A DNA stretch of 64,000 nucleotides, from assembly GCF_000729995.1 (NCBI RefSeq), contig NZ_JNFG01000011.1:268464-332463 (forward strand), in the 5' to 3' direction. The translations under genes and the position numbers were made by a program. This document shows positions 1-9,551 of the stretch, one piece after another. The notes under the pieces are model-generated. The model worked only from the letters and a program-made list of their open reading frames with translations. It was not told the origin of the DNA and did no database searches. The stretch's first letter is position 1. The number at the start of each line of letters is the position of its first letter. Origin of the DNA: Caballeronia sordidicola. Its GTDB lineage: Bacteria > Pseudomonadota > Gammaproteobacteria > Burkholderiales > Burkholderiaceae.

Positions 1-420
1 TTTGGCCTGCAGATACTCCAATTCCGGCGTCACACACTTGTGAACGGCTTTGCACAGCGGACTCACCGAGCGGCGCGGTTGCCCTTGCTTTGCCTCGCAA
101 TTGCACGCCCATAGCCTCGGACTCGGCACGTTGACTTTGCCAAACACGGTTCGCACGACGATCGACCGGGCATCCTTGTGCGCCAGCATCGAGCCACAAC
201 GATCGCAAGCCAAATCTCTTACGTGAACGACCACAAGCAAACGGCGCATCGTTTCAATCAGCTTTCCCAGCAAGGCAAATCGATCCGATAGCGGATCGCC
301 AATGATCTGAAAGCGATATCCGGATGGCTCTTCTTCGCTTGTCGGGTCGAATGCCTCCAAAGAAAGTTTCTCGCCAAACAAAGGACTTCGAAAATGGAAT
401 TGTATGTGCAGACTAGACAC
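1..420 (-). CDS. ISKra4-like transposase, N-terminal part (cut by window edge)
   Basis: An open frame on the minus strand runs from a GTG at 418-420 off the left edge, about 140 codons. The product begins VSSLHIQFHF and carries a Cys-x2-Cys then Cys-x-Cys zinc-ribbon-like pattern (ACDRCGSM ... WACNCEAK), with the segment RTVFGKVNVPSPRLW between them. I recognise this arrangement from N-terminal regions of ISKra4-family transposases; this is recall, not a search. The catalytic part lies outside the window, so intactness cannot be judged. The neighbour at 479-697 is an unrelated IS21 remnant, so this edge is a patchwork of insertion sequences. Confidence 0.6.
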   Translation of the reverse strand, partial: MSSLHIQFHFRSPLFGEKLSLEAFDPTSEEEPSGYRFQIIGDPLSDRFALLGKLIETMRRLLVVVHVRDLACDRCGSMLAHKDARSIVVRTVFGKVNVPSPRLWACNCEAKQGQPRRSVSPLCKAVHKCVTPELEYLQAK

Positions 421-478
421 ATTCAGGCGAGGCCGGGCCGGGGCGCTGCACGGCCTCTCCACATAACCGTGCGCTGCA

Positions 479-697
479 CATAAGTCCAGCACCACGACGT
501 CAGCGTACACGAGCCGAGTTGCGAGCTATCCAGGCTTGCCCAAGAGCTTCTCCTGTTCGAGCGCGTTGACCAGCTCGATGGCGGAGAAGAAGCGCACGCG
601 CGGCGATGGTGTTCACGAACCTGCACACCGATCGCGGTTGCCAGATGGGTCTTGTCGGTGCCCGGGCCCGCCCACTGGAATGATGTTGTGCGCCAAG
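479..697 (-). pseudogene. istB: istB remnant (IS21-family helper ATPase fragment)
   Basis: Read on the minus strand in shifting frames, this stretch gives the IstB ATP-binding core: a Walker A-like GGPGTDKTHLATAIGVQ, then EHHRR, then a frame carrying AIELVNALEQEKLLGK, then LVYADVVVLD (Walker B). IstB is the AAA+ target-selection partner of the IS21 transposase IstA. At least two frameshifts break it, the Walker A Gly before Lys is Asp, both ends of the gene are missing, and no istA is seen. It is a dead fragment. Confidence 0.7.
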
Positions 698-946
698 TCG
701 ATGAACCAGCACTAAAACACTTTCATCTGAAGGTCATCACGATCCAGAACAAAGTCGCTAAACCGAGCATACTGGTGAGGTTGGCGAACCAGCTGGAATT
801 GTTCGATGTTCGCAGTGACAGCCTGAATAACACTTGTTCTGCTTGCGGCGAATCGAGGTTTTTGCCGGAATTGGTGCTCTGTTTCACAAGGCCGCGAAAC
901 CAGCTAGGCAGTTATTCCCATGCGATTTAACGATCGGAGATGTGGA
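698..946. other. Intergenic region upstream of the MFS gene
   Basis: About 250 bases between the istB remnant and the transporter. It is less GC-rich than the flanks. A 92-codon frame runs through it but looks non-protein-like and overlaps IS debris. The only clear element is a GGAG at 936-939, seven bases before the ATG at 947. The promoter of the transporter must lie here, but no convincing -35/-10 pair stands out. Confidence 0.4.
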
Positions 947-2281
947 ATGCTAGATAGTCACCCGGGTACCGTCTCCGCAGAATTGCGACCCATTTCGATG
1001 GACGAGTCCGATCGCGTATTCAGGAAAGTGGCTTGGAGGATTATTCCATTCATTTTTCTTATCTTCGTATTGGCAATGGTCGATCGCATAAACATCGGAT
1101 ATGCGAAACTTCAATTTTCCCACGATCTTACATTTTCCGACACAGTTTATGGAATGGGCGCTGGCGTGTTCTTCATCGGGTATATGCTGTCGGACGTCCC
1201 AAGTAACATGCTTCTCCATAAGAGGGGCGCTCGCGCAACCATCTCGCGAATAATGATACTGTGGGGCATCATCTCAGCGTCAATGATGTTCATCAGTAGC
1301 TCGACACAATTTTATGTTTTTCGATTTGCCCTTGGCCTCGCTGAAGGAGGTTTGTTCCCTGGCGTGTTCCTCTATCTGACGTATTGGTTCTCAACAGACC
1401 GCCGTGCGAGGATGTTGGCATTACCTTTGGCGGCTATCCCTGTAGCTGGAGTTATTGGGGCTCCTCTTTCCGGGTATCTTCTCGACACGATGCACAACGT
1501 CAACGGACTCAGAGGTTGGCAGTGGATGTTCTTGATCGAGGGAATTCCGTCGGTAATCGTCGGAGTAATTGCATATTTCTTCCTTGAAAACTCGCCACGA
1601 AACGCAAAATGGCTAAGCTGTAGGGATAAACAGATAATTGCAAACATGCTCGAATTCGACATCACGAAACCTGACGTTAGTAAGAGTCGAGCGAATATGC
1701 GACACGCGCTGACTTCGCCGATTTTTCTGGTTTTGATAGTTCTTCAGGCTATCGGAGGGGTGGCAAATAGCGGCTTCTCATTTTGGCTTCCCCAGATTAT
1801 CCACGATCTCGGAGTAACGAATCTGCGGGCAAATGGTGTTGTCACGTCAATTCCCTATTTATGTGCCGGGATTGGAATGTACGTCTGGGGATATTCTTCC
1901 GATCGTAATAGAGAACGTCGATGGCACTACGCGGTAGCGGCCATTCTGGGCGCGACCGGACTATTAATCACCTGTGCACATACCGATCAGCTATCTATCG
2001 CTGTCGCTGGACTTTCTTTGGCTTACGTCGGCACACTATCCTGTACTTGCGTTTTTTGGGCTTACTCAACGACTTACCTCAAGAACGGTGCCGCAGTCAT
2101 CGGCATTGCCTTTATCAATTCCGTCGCGTCCCTCGTGACGTATGGAAGTCTCTCGCTGTTCGGTGCGATCCGGACAGCCACGCATTCGACCACGCTCGGT
2201 CTCTATATCATCGCTGCCTTGATGTTCTTCGCTGCCGCACTCGTATTTTGTTTGCCTAAGCACATTCAAAAGGAGAATTAA
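947..2281 (+). CDS. MFS transporter, ACS-like (anion:cation symporter) family
   Basis: A 444-residue polytopic membrane protein with about 12 hydrophobic segments. The N-terminal half has the pattern of the ACS group of the major facilitator superfamily (tartrate, hexuronate and phthalate type porters): WRIIPFIFLIFVLAMVDR followed by NIGYAKLQ, GMGAGVFFIGY and a first cytoplasmic loop LLHKRGAR. The second half repeats this, with YSSDRNRERR as the equivalent loop. I chose the ATG at 947, not the in-frame ATG at 920, because GGAG lies seven bases before it. These porters usually import organic acids. An aromatic acid is possible given the catabolic genes further right, but the gene stands alone here. 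It is followed by a hairpin terminator. Confidence 0.8.
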   Translation: MLDSHPGTVSAELRPISMDESDRVFRKVAWRIIPFIFLIFVLAMVDRINIGYAKLQFSHDLTFSDTVYGMGAGVFFIGYMLSDVPSNMLLHKRGARATISRIMILWGIISASMMFISSSTQFYVFRFALGLAEGGLFPGVFLYLTYWFSTDRRARMLALPLAAIPVAGVIGAPLSGYLLDTMHNVNGLRGWQWMFLIEGIPSVIVGVIAYFFLENSPRNAKWLSCRDKQIIANMLEFDITKPDVSKSRANMRHALTSPIFLVLIVLQAIGGVANSGFSFWLPQIIHDLGVTNLRANGVVTSIPYLCAGIGMYVWGYSSDRNRERRWHYAVAAILGATGLLITCAHTDQLSIAVAGLSLAYVGTLSCTCVFWAYSTTYLKNGAAVIGIAFINSVASLVTYGSLSLFGAIRTATHSTTLGLYIIAALMFFAAALVFCLPKHIQKEN

Positions 2282-2307
2282 AAAAAGGCTTCTAAGCAAC
2301 CTTTTTT
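2281..2307 (+). terminator. Rho-independent-like terminator after the MFS gene
   Basis: AAAAAAGG at 2281-2288 pairs with CCTTTTTT at 2300-2307, directly after the transporter stop codon. The stem ends in a T run on the plus strand, as expected for intrinsic termination. The stem is AT-rich and therefore weak. Confidence 0.6.
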
Positions 2308-2501
2308 GTGCAATGAGCATCGTTGAAATCATCTTTACGCGAAAGTCAGAATCGGTATGAGACACTCCACATGGTTGGCGATGAGCATCAGCGCTTCTCC
2401 TGGTCAGACAAAAGCATTGCCCACGGTTGCGCAATTTCAGGAGCCCGATTCCATCTTTGGGATAGAAGCGGCTTTTCTTCCTGACAAAACGAGTGTTCTC
2501 A

Positions 2502-5500
2502 ATGGCAGTGGATTCCGAGTTCATGCTGGAACCGCTCCGCGAAGGGGCAGACTTCACGCTTTACCGCGGCAGGGAGCTCGGCAACGCGACGCCGATCCTG
2601 GCCCTGGCGGTCGCCGCTGAACGGCCGTCGCCGCAGTGCCTCCGGCGGCTCGAACACGAGTACTCGCTCGCGACCGAACTCGATGCGGCTTGGGCAGCCC
2701 AGCCGCTTGCGCTGAGCCGTCACGAGGGACGGGCGCTCCTCATTCTCAAGGATCCGGGTGGTGAACCGTTGGATCGGATCATTGCGCGGCAGAAGCACCA
2801 CCCGATCGACCTGACCCGCTTTCTGCGCATTGCCATCGGTCTGGTTGCGGCACTCGGCCAGGCCCATCGGCGAGGCCTCATCCATAAGGATGTCAAGCCT
2901 GCGAACGCACTTGTCGACGCCGCCAGTCGCGTGTGGCTCACAGGCTTCGGCATCGCGTCCCGGCTGCCCCGCGAGCGGCTTTCGCCCGTGCCGCCCGAGA
3001 TCATTGCCGGCACACTGGCCTACATGTCGCCTGAACAGACTGGACGCATGAACCGCACGATCGATTCCCGCAGTGATCTTTATTCACTCGGCGTCACACT
3101 TTACGAATTGTTGACGGGTCGCCTTCCTTTCATTTGTTCCGATCCGATGGAATGGGTGCACTGCCATATTGCAAGACAACCACCTTCTCTTGGAGGACAG
3201 ACGCCCGATATCCCCGGTCCAGTCTCGGCCATCATCATGAAGTTGCTGGCCAAACCCGCCGAAGAGCGATACCAGACGGCAGTGGGCCTCAAGCGTGATC
3301 TTCAGCGGTGTCTCAACGAATGGGAGTTTCTTGGACGCATCGGCGCGTTCCCGCTCGGTGAGCACGACACGTCGGATCGGCTGCTGATTCCTGAAAAATT
3401 GTACGGGCGTGCATCTGAAATCGATACGCTGTTAGCGTCCTTCGATCGGGTCGTAGCAGAAGGCAGGCCGGAACTCGTTCTCGTTTCGGGTTACTCGGGG
3501 GTTGGCAAGTCCGCTGTTGTCAATGAGCTCCACAAATCACTTGTATCGCCTCGTGGCCATTTTGCATCTGGCAAATTCGACCAGTACAAGCGCGACATAC
3601 CGTATGCGACCCTCGCGCAAGCCTTCCAATCCCTCATCCGTCCAATCCTAGCGAAGAACGAAGAGGAGATGGGCCGTTGGCGTGATGCAATCCTGGAGGC
3701 GCTTAGTCCGAACGGTCAACTCATGGTGGATCTGATCCCCGAACTGAAGCTCATCATTGGTGAGCAGCAGCCGGTTCTGCAACTTCCACCGCGAGATGCG
3801 CAAAGTCGCTTTCAACTGGTATTCCGTCGCTTTGTTAGCGTGTTCACGCAGGTGCATCCCCTCGCTCTCTTTTTCGACGATCTGCAATGGCTTGACGCGG
3901 CTACGTTGGATCTGATGGAGAATCTGCTCACGCATTCGGACGTGAAACATTTGATGTTGATAGGTGCTTACCGCGACAATGAAGTAGCCCCTACGCATCC
4001 GCTGATGCGCAAGCTGGACGCCATTCGCCAAGCCGGAGCGACAGTGCATGACATCGTACTTGCTCCACTGACGCGTAACGATCTGGAAGAGTTGATCGCA
4101 GATTCCCTTCATTGCGAACGGGAACGTACCGGCCCGTTGGCGGAACTGATCGAAGAGAAGACTACCGGCAATCCGTTTTTTGCCATTCAATTTCTTTCTG
4201 CACTCTTCGAAGAGCGACTACTTGTCTTCGATCACGCCGTAGGGCAGTGGTGTTGGGATCTGAATCGCATTCACTCCAAGGGTTATACCGACAATGTCGT
4301 GGACCTGATGGTAGGGAAATTGAACCGCCTACCTACCGGAACACAAAAAGCGCTACAGCAGCTTGCATGCCTCGGCAACAGCGCCGACTTCGCCATGCTG
4401 CGCATGGTGTACCAGGACTCGAGCGAGGCGATGCACGGGCAACTGTGGGAAGCAGTCCGAACCGGGATTCTTTTCCGATCAGAAAATGCTTACCGGTTCC
4501 TCCACGACCGCGTGCAGGAAGCCGCATATACCATGATTCCTCAGACATTACGCGCAGAGGCGCATCTTCGGATCGGCATGTTGATGGCCTCACACACATC
4601 GCCAGACAAACTCGAGGAAGGTATCTTTGAGATCGTCAATCAACTCGACCATGGCACTCATTTGGTCACGTCGATTGCGGAGCGTGAACGCATTGGGCAA
4701 TTGAATCTCGTCGCGGGTAGACGAGCGATGATCTCAACGGCGTATGCCTCGGCACTGAAGTACCTCCACGCCGGACGCGCATTGTTGACGGACGAGACCT
4801 GGAGTCGCAACTACGATCTTATGTTCCGCATCGAGTATCTGCTGGCTGAATCCGAAGTGCTGACCGCTGATATGTCCACTGCGGAAAATCGGCTTTTCAT
4901 GTTGGCCGAACGGGCGAGAAACGCCCACGATAGTGCGCTTGTCACCCGTTTGCGCTTGATGCTCTATAACATTCTGAGTCGCGGTGACCGAGGCGTAGAG
5001 GTATTCATCGAGTACCAGCGCGGTCACGGCAAAGACTGGTCGCCACATCCCACCAACCAGGAAGTATCGCGCGAATACGATCAGATCACGGCCCTGGTGG
5101 GACCCTCAAACATTGAGGAACTTGTTAACCTGCCCCTGATCATCGACCCGGATGTGCTCGATGATCTGGATGTTTTCGCCGAGGTCGCCATGTCGGCGAT
5201 GTTCATCGATGAGAACCTTTATGCCCTCGTGCTTTGCCGGATGGTCAGCCTAAGCCTCAAGCATGGCAATAGCGACGCAGCGTGCTTCGCGTACGTATCG
5301 CTAGGTATGCTCTCTGGGTCGCGTTTCGGCGACTATGAGATCGGATTCAAGTTTGGCAAGCTTGGTTACGATCTGGTGGAAAAGCACGCATTGCACCGCT
5401 ATCAGGCTCGCGTCTATGTGCGTTTTGGTAACTGTGTCATGCCATGGACGCGACACGTCAGGACAGGACGGGAACTCGTGCAGCGCGCTTTCGACGCCGC

Positions 5501-8009
5501 AAACAGGACAGGAGACCTGACTTTTGCAGGCTATAGTTGTCATCATCTGAACACCAATCTTCTTGCGACGGGAGATCCTTTGGCCGAGGTGCAACGTCAG
5601 GCGGAGGCGGCCCTCGAGTTTGCAAAAAAAATGCGTTTCGTCCGTATCATTGACCACCTCACAACGCAGATCGCGCTCGTCCGGACGCTTCGAGGCTTGA
5701 CAACGAAATTCGGTTCGTTCAATGACGATCACTTCGACGAGCTTCAGCTTGAGCATCGTCTTTCAGATAACGCTACCTTGGCGACGCGAGCGTGTTTTTA
5801 TTGGATCCGGAAGTTACAGGCGCGTTTCTTTGCGGGAGATTACGCTTGCGCAATCCAGGCGTCATTGAAGGCCGAACGCCTCCTTTGGTCATCGCACTCG
5901 CACTTTGAAGCGGCGGAGTATCACTTTTACGGCGCTCTCAGCCGGGCCGGCGTGTTTGACTATGCAGGTGAGGACGCGCAGCAAGTGCACTTCAAGGCGC
6001 TGACCGACCATCACCGGCAGCTTGCCATATGGGCGGAGAATTGCCCCGAGAATTTCGAAAACCGCGCCGCACTAGTGGGCGCGGAAATAGCCCGGATCGA
6101 AGGGCGTGACCTCGACGCTATGCGCCTCTACGAGCAGGCGATCCGCTCCGCACAGGCAAACGGCTTTGTGCACAATGAAGCGGTAGCCAATGAAGTTGCG
6201 GCGCGCTTCTATGCAGCACGAGGTTTCGACAAAACCGCCCGTGCGTACCTGCGCGATGCCCGCCACGGCTATCTCAATTGGGGAGCGGATGGCAAAGTAA
6301 GGCAGCTTGACCAGCACTATTCGCACATTGCAGACGAGCAAGTAACTGCGAGCTTGTCCGGGACGATCGAGGCACGGGTCCAACTTTTGGATCTGGCCGC
6401 GGTTATCAAGGTCTCGCAGGCACTGTCGAGCGAGATCGTCCTTCCCAGATTAATCGAGAAGCTGGTACGAATCGCGGTAGAGAATGCGGGGGCCGAGCGC
6501 GGGCTGCTGATCCTCCTTCGGGGTGGTGCTCTGGGCGGCGAGCCGTGGATCGTAGCGGAGGCGACCAGTGGACCGAGCGGGATCGAGGTTGCGGTCCGGC
6601 AGGCACCCATCACGCCGTCTGACCTCCCGCAATCCGCGCTGCATTATGTGATCCGGACGCAGGAGGGCGTACTTCTTGACGATGCCTCGGCCGATGTCGT
6701 GTATTCAAAGGACGAATATGTGCGGCGCAAGCGCTCACGGTCCGTACTGTGCCTGCCAATCGTCAAGCAGAGGAAACTTGTTGGCGCGCTTTATCTGGAG
6801 AACAACCTGACACCGTTCGTCTTCACGCCCGACCGCGTTGCGGTGCTGGAGTTGCTGGCGTCGCAAGCCGCCATTTCACTGGAGAATGCGCACCTCTATT
6901 CCGATCTGCAACTCCAGGCCGACCTGCTGCAGCGACTTCCTGTGTCCGCTTGGACGCTCGATCCTGATGGGACACCGGACTTCGTGAATCAAGTTTGGCT
7001 TGACTACTCCGGTCAGACTCTCGATTTCGTCCGGTCGTATCCCGAGGCTTGGATGACTGCGGTGCACCCCGACGATCGCGAAGCGGCAACGACGGCCTTT
7101 TGGGACGGAGTACGCTCGGGACAAGGATTCGCAGCAGAAACCCGCTCTCTCCGAGCGCAGGACGGAAGCTATCGCTGGCATCTCCAACAAGCTGTGGTCT
7201 TGCGTGATGCTGAAGGAACGGTTCTGAAATTCATTGGTACCACCACCGATATCGACGAGCAGAAGCGTGCCGAAGACGCGCTACGTCAAGCGCAAGTCGA
7301 TCTCGCGCGCATTAACCGGGTGACAACCATGGGAGAGCTCACGGCTTCCCTGGCTCATGAAATCAATCAACCGATTACCGGTGCCATCACCTACGCAAAA
7401 GCTTGCTTGCGTTGGCTTGATCGCGATAAGCCGAATCTGGATGAAGCGCGCGCGGCTGTCATCAGTATTGTGAGAGACGGACAACGCGCTGCTCGGATTA
7501 TGGGCAGGATCCGCACACAATTCGAGAAGGGCGCCCTGAATCGGGAGGTCTTTGGCGTAAGCGAGATTATTCGAGAAACTGTCGGCCTCTTGCGCGGCGA
7601 GGCAGGGCGGTACAACATATCGGTTCGGACGGAGCTGGCAGCCGATCTTCCTCGGATTCTTGGAGATCGCGTGCAATTGCAGCAGGTCGCGATGAATCTG
7701 ATCGTCAACAGCTTCGAGGCGATGAAGGACGTGGACGGAATACGAGAGATGGTCGTCAAGTCGCAGCGTGCCGCAAACGAGCAGATTCTCGTTTCAGTCA
7801 GTGATACCGGCATAGGGGTTCCGCCGCAGCTTGCAGAACAGATTTTCGATCCGTTCTTCACCACTAAATCCCACGGCACCGGCATGGGGCTTCGCATCAG
7901 CCGTTCAATCGTCGAGTCGCACGGCGGGCGCTTGTGGGTCGCCGACACCCTTGGGCAGGGGGCGACCTTTCAGTTCACCCTGCCTGTTGCGATTGCTGAC
8001 CGCAGTTAA
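2502..8009 (+). CDS. Trifunctional Ser/Thr kinase-like / AAA-type ATPase / sensor histidine kinase
   Basis: 1,835 residues from the ATG at 2502 (an in-frame GTG lies at 2493). Domain order: protein-kinase fold at about 1-270 (catalytic-loop HKDVKPAN, activation segment, YMSPEQTGR); large ATPase with Walker A SGYSGVGKS near 328-336 and Walker B-like FFDDLQWLD near 454; long helical repeat region; GAF near 1310-1460; PAS near 1475-1590; HisKA with SLAHEINQP (His about 1619); HATPase with N box, DTGIGVPP and GTGMGL. The kinase has GFG in place of DFG and no visible VAIK lysine, so it may be a pseudokinase sensing module. The whole architecture matches the annotated trifunctional kinase class. 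No response regulator lies beside it, so its partner is unknown. Confidence 0.9.
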   Translation: MAVDSEFMLEPLREGADFTLYRGRELGNATPILALAVAAERPSPQCLRRLEHEYSLATELDAAWAAQPLALSRHEGRALLILKDPGGEPLDRIIARQKHHPIDLTRFLRIAIGLVAALGQAHRRGLIHKDVKPANALVDAASRVWLTGFGIASRLPRERLSPVPPEIIAGTLAYMSPEQTGRMNRTIDSRSDLYSLGVTLYELLTGRLPFICSDPMEWVHCHIARQPPSLGGQTPDIPGPVSAIIMKLLAKPAEERYQTAVGLKRDLQRCLNEWEFLGRIGAFPLGEHDTSDRLLIPEKLYGRASEIDTLLASFDRVVAEGRPELVLVSGYSGVGKSAVVNELHKSLVSPRGHFASGKFDQYKRDIPYATLAQAFQSLIRPILAKNEEEMGRWRDAILEALSPNGQLMVDLIPELKLIIGEQQPVLQLPPRDAQSRFQLVFRRFVSVFTQVHPLALFFDDLQWLDAATLDLMENLLTHSDVKHLMLIGAYRDNEVAPTHPLMRKLDAIRQAGATVHDIVLAPLTRNDLEELIADSLHCERERTGPLAELIEEKTTGNPFFAIQFLSALFEERLLVFDHAVGQWCWDLNRIHSKGYTDNVVDLMVGKLNRLPTGTQKALQQLACLGNSADFAMLRMVYQDSSEAMHGQLWEAVRTGILFRSENAYRFLHDRVQEAAYTMIPQTLRAEAHLRIGMLMASHTSPDKLEEGIFEIVNQLDHGTHLVTSIAERERIGQLNLVAGRRAMISTAYASALKYLHAGRALLTDETWSRNYDLMFRIEYLLAESEVLTADMSTAENRLFMLAERARNAHDSALVTRLRLMLYNILSRGDRGVEVFIEYQRGHGKDWSPHPTNQEVSREYDQITALVGPSNIEELVNLPLIIDPDVLDDLDVFAEVAMSAMFIDENLYALVLCRMVSLSLKHGNSDAACFAYVSLGMLSGSRFGDYEIGFKFGKLGYDLVEKHALHRYQARVYVRFGNCVMPWTRHVRTGRELVQRAFDAANRTGDLTFAGYSCHHLNTNLLATGDPLAEVQRQAEAALEFAKKMRFVRIIDHLTTQIALVRTLRGLTTKFGSFNDDHFDELQLEHRLSDNATLATRACFYWIRKLQARFFAGDYACAIQASLKAERLLWSSHSHFEAAEYHFYGALSRAGVFDYAGEDAQQVHFKALTDHHRQLAIWAENCPENFENRAALVGAEIARIEGRDLDAMRLYEQAIRSAQANGFVHNEAVANEVAARFYAARGFDKTARAYLRDARHGYLNWGADGKVRQLDQHYSHIADEQVTASLSGTIEARVQLLDLAAVIKVSQALSSEIVLPRLIEKLVRIAVENAGAERGLLILLRGGALGGEPWIVAEATSGPSGIEVAVRQAPITPSDLPQSALHYVIRTQEGVLLDDASADVVYSKDEYVRRKRSRSVLCLPIVKQRKLVGALYLENNLTPFVFTPDRVAVLELLASQAAISLENAHLYSDLQLQADLLQRLPVSAWTLDPDGTPDFVNQVWLDYSGQTLDFVRSYPEAWMTAVHPDDREAATTAFWDGVRSGQGFAAETRSLRAQDGSYRWHLQQAVVLRDAEGTVLKFIGTTTDIDEQKRAEDALRQAQVDLARINRVTTMGELTASLAHEINQPITGAITYAKACLRWLDRDKPNLDEARAAVISIVRDGQRAARIMGRIRTQFEKGALNREVFGVSEIIRETVGLLRGEAGRYNISVRTELAADLPRILGDRVQLQQVAMNLIVNSFEAMKDVDGIREMVVKSQRAANEQILVSVSDTGIGVPPQLAEQIFDPFFTTKSHGTGMGLRISRSIVESHGGRLWVADTLGQGATFQFTLPVAIADRS

Positions 8010-8028
8010 TTAACTATCTAGCGGTCAG
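7996..8028 (+). terminator. Inverted repeat across the end of the giant kinase gene
   Basis: CTGACCGC at 7996-8003 pairs perfectly with GCGGTCAG at 8021-8028. The 17-base loop contains the 12-base palindrome AGTTAATTAACT (8004-8015), which includes the stop codon. There is no T run after the stem, so intrinsic termination is uncertain. It could instead protect the 3' end of the message. Confidence 0.4.
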
Positions 8029-9026
8029 ACTTCGCGGGCGCGCAGTCGCGCGTTCGCTTCCAACTGTGAGGGGCCCGGTTCAGTTGAAATCCAAATCGGG
8101 TACTGGCTCGCGTCGGGGTGGAAAGTCGCTCATTTCATTGCTCAACGTCGCCTGAAAATGGTGCCTGGCAGCACGGCGACCACTGAAGGCTCCATCTGAG
8201 TGTCCGTTACTTGCTGGTCAACCGTCATTCGGCACACGCAATACCGGGAGACAGCTATGGGTCGGGAGTGTGAGTTCGCTAATGCAGGAAGCCGCCGTCG
8301 AGTTGCTTGATGCCGCCATCGTCAGCTGTCCGCCGTATTGCCGACGTAGAACCCGGCCCGTCCCAATGGCAGCTAAGGCCGACGACTTGCCGATCACAAA
8401 CGCGTAGTAACAGGCGGTTGATCGGCCTTATTCGGATACCCTGCGTACATAGGAGCAAGAGACCATTAGGTCGAGCGTGCCCGCATCGAGTATCTGAATA
8501 AGAACCGGATTCTGCTTCGCGCGGACCGAAGCAATCGCCTTTTGCATTCGCCCCATTGCACTCGTAGATCACCATTCGGCACTCGCGGGAACCAGACTGA
8601 CCGACCTTGTGCCAAATGAGGTGCAAGCGGCGTTCGATCGTGTGCGCCGCACTATCATTAACGCCTTCTTCGGCTACGATCTCTTTGTCGTCGGTGAGGT
8701 ACAAGCTTTTGGCGCATTCGAGTTGGTTTAGAAACATCGCCTCAATGTTCGTGGTAAGTGTTCGCGATAACGGAGGCGCCCCGCCTGCACCGCATCAACA
8801 CGCTGTGGAAGCAGCTTGCTCCGACGAAGTGCAATCAGTTTCTCCGCAACACTTAGTGCCTCTCACGGCATTTCGGATATCCACTCGCCCGGCATGGACC
8901 TCCAGGTAATGGAAGCCTGTGCTCTCTGGATCAGCTACGTTTATTCGCCACATTCCGAATAAGCGACAGAAAACCAGCGTCAGTCTTGGAATGTAGGCGG
9001 ATCGCTCGGGCAACAGACGCAGGCTC
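8029..9026. other. Gene-poor stretch with decayed coding remnants
   Basis: About 1 kb with no intact gene. A plus-strand frame at about 8478-8540 reads VERARIEYLNKNRILLRADR. After a frame change, 8550-8731 reads LVDHHSALAGTRL, then LVPNEVQAAFDRVRRT, then FFGYDLFVVGEVQAF and a stop. Both look like real protein, so I infer one frame-shifted gene remnant. I do not recognise the family. The rest shows nothing convincing. Confidence 0.4.
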
Positions 9027-9347
9027 TCAGCCAGCGATCAAGGCTTCGGCATGGGACAGAAGATCACCTTGCCTTTTCTTCGAAAGTCGGCCAAACAGGA
9101 GAATTAGACGAGCCAGCTCAGCGTCGTTCGCATAGAAAAATGCCACCGGTACCCTGAGCACGGCTGCAAGACGATTGGCAAATGCGTAGTCTGCCTTATG
9201 GATACCGAGTTCATATCGGTTAATGCGAGTGCTGGCCACAAAAGCGTCCAGGCCCGCCTCAATTCCAAGCTGTTTCTGCGACAGCCCGGCCTCAAGACGA
9301 GCCTCTTTCAATCGCGCTCCAAAGACGGACGAATGCGCCGCAGACAT
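9027..9347 (-). CDS. XRE-family helix-turn-helix transcriptional regulator
   Basis: 106 residues. Residues 8-65 form a Cro/C1-type helix-turn-helix: FGARLKEARLEAGLSQKQLG, then an insert, TRINRYELGIHKADYAFANR, then LAAVLRVPVAFFY. The remaining 40 residues are helical with no second domain. Such small XRE proteins repress their own promoter and that of a divergent gene. Here the divergent gene starts at 9552, and the space between holds two copies of a TACGA-N3-TCGTA-like palindrome that could be the operator. The gene ends near the decayed region on its left. Confidence 0.85.
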   Translation of the reverse strand: MSAAHSSVFGARLKEARLEAGLSQKQLGIEAGLDAFVASTRINRYELGIHKADYAFANRLAAVLRVPVAFFYANDAELARLILLFGRLSKKRQGDLLSHAEALIAG

Positions 9348-9373
9348 TCAATAATAGCTCGTTACAAACGAAG

Positions 9374-9424
9374 CTACGAATATCGTTGCAAAACGTCGCG
9401 CTAGATACTACGATTTTCGTAGTA
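9374..9424. promoter_or_regulatory. Paired palindromes, candidate XRE operator
   Basis: A perfect inverted repeat TACTACGA-TTT-TCGTAGTA occupies 9406-9424. A near copy, CTACGA-ATA-TCGTTG, occupies 9374-9388. Both have a three-base spacer, and their centres are 34 bases apart, about three helical turns. They lie between the divergent XRE gene and the plus-strand gene at 9552. The pairing and placement fit autoregulation by the XRE protein. The binding itself is inference. Confidence 0.5.
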
Positions 9425-9551
9425 CAAGGTGCTGGCTGGCTGATTTCAAAACCCACGCCCGGTGGACATCGCCCTTTTTCACGAGCAAAGCAGCACATTC
9501 AGCGTTTCGTTGTTTCATCTCGCAGCAACCAACGAGTACAGGACGGAGATA

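Noticed and set aside
4112..4630. 172-codon frame within the giant kinase gene
   Set aside because: Out-of-frame shadow, Arg-rich and not protein-like.
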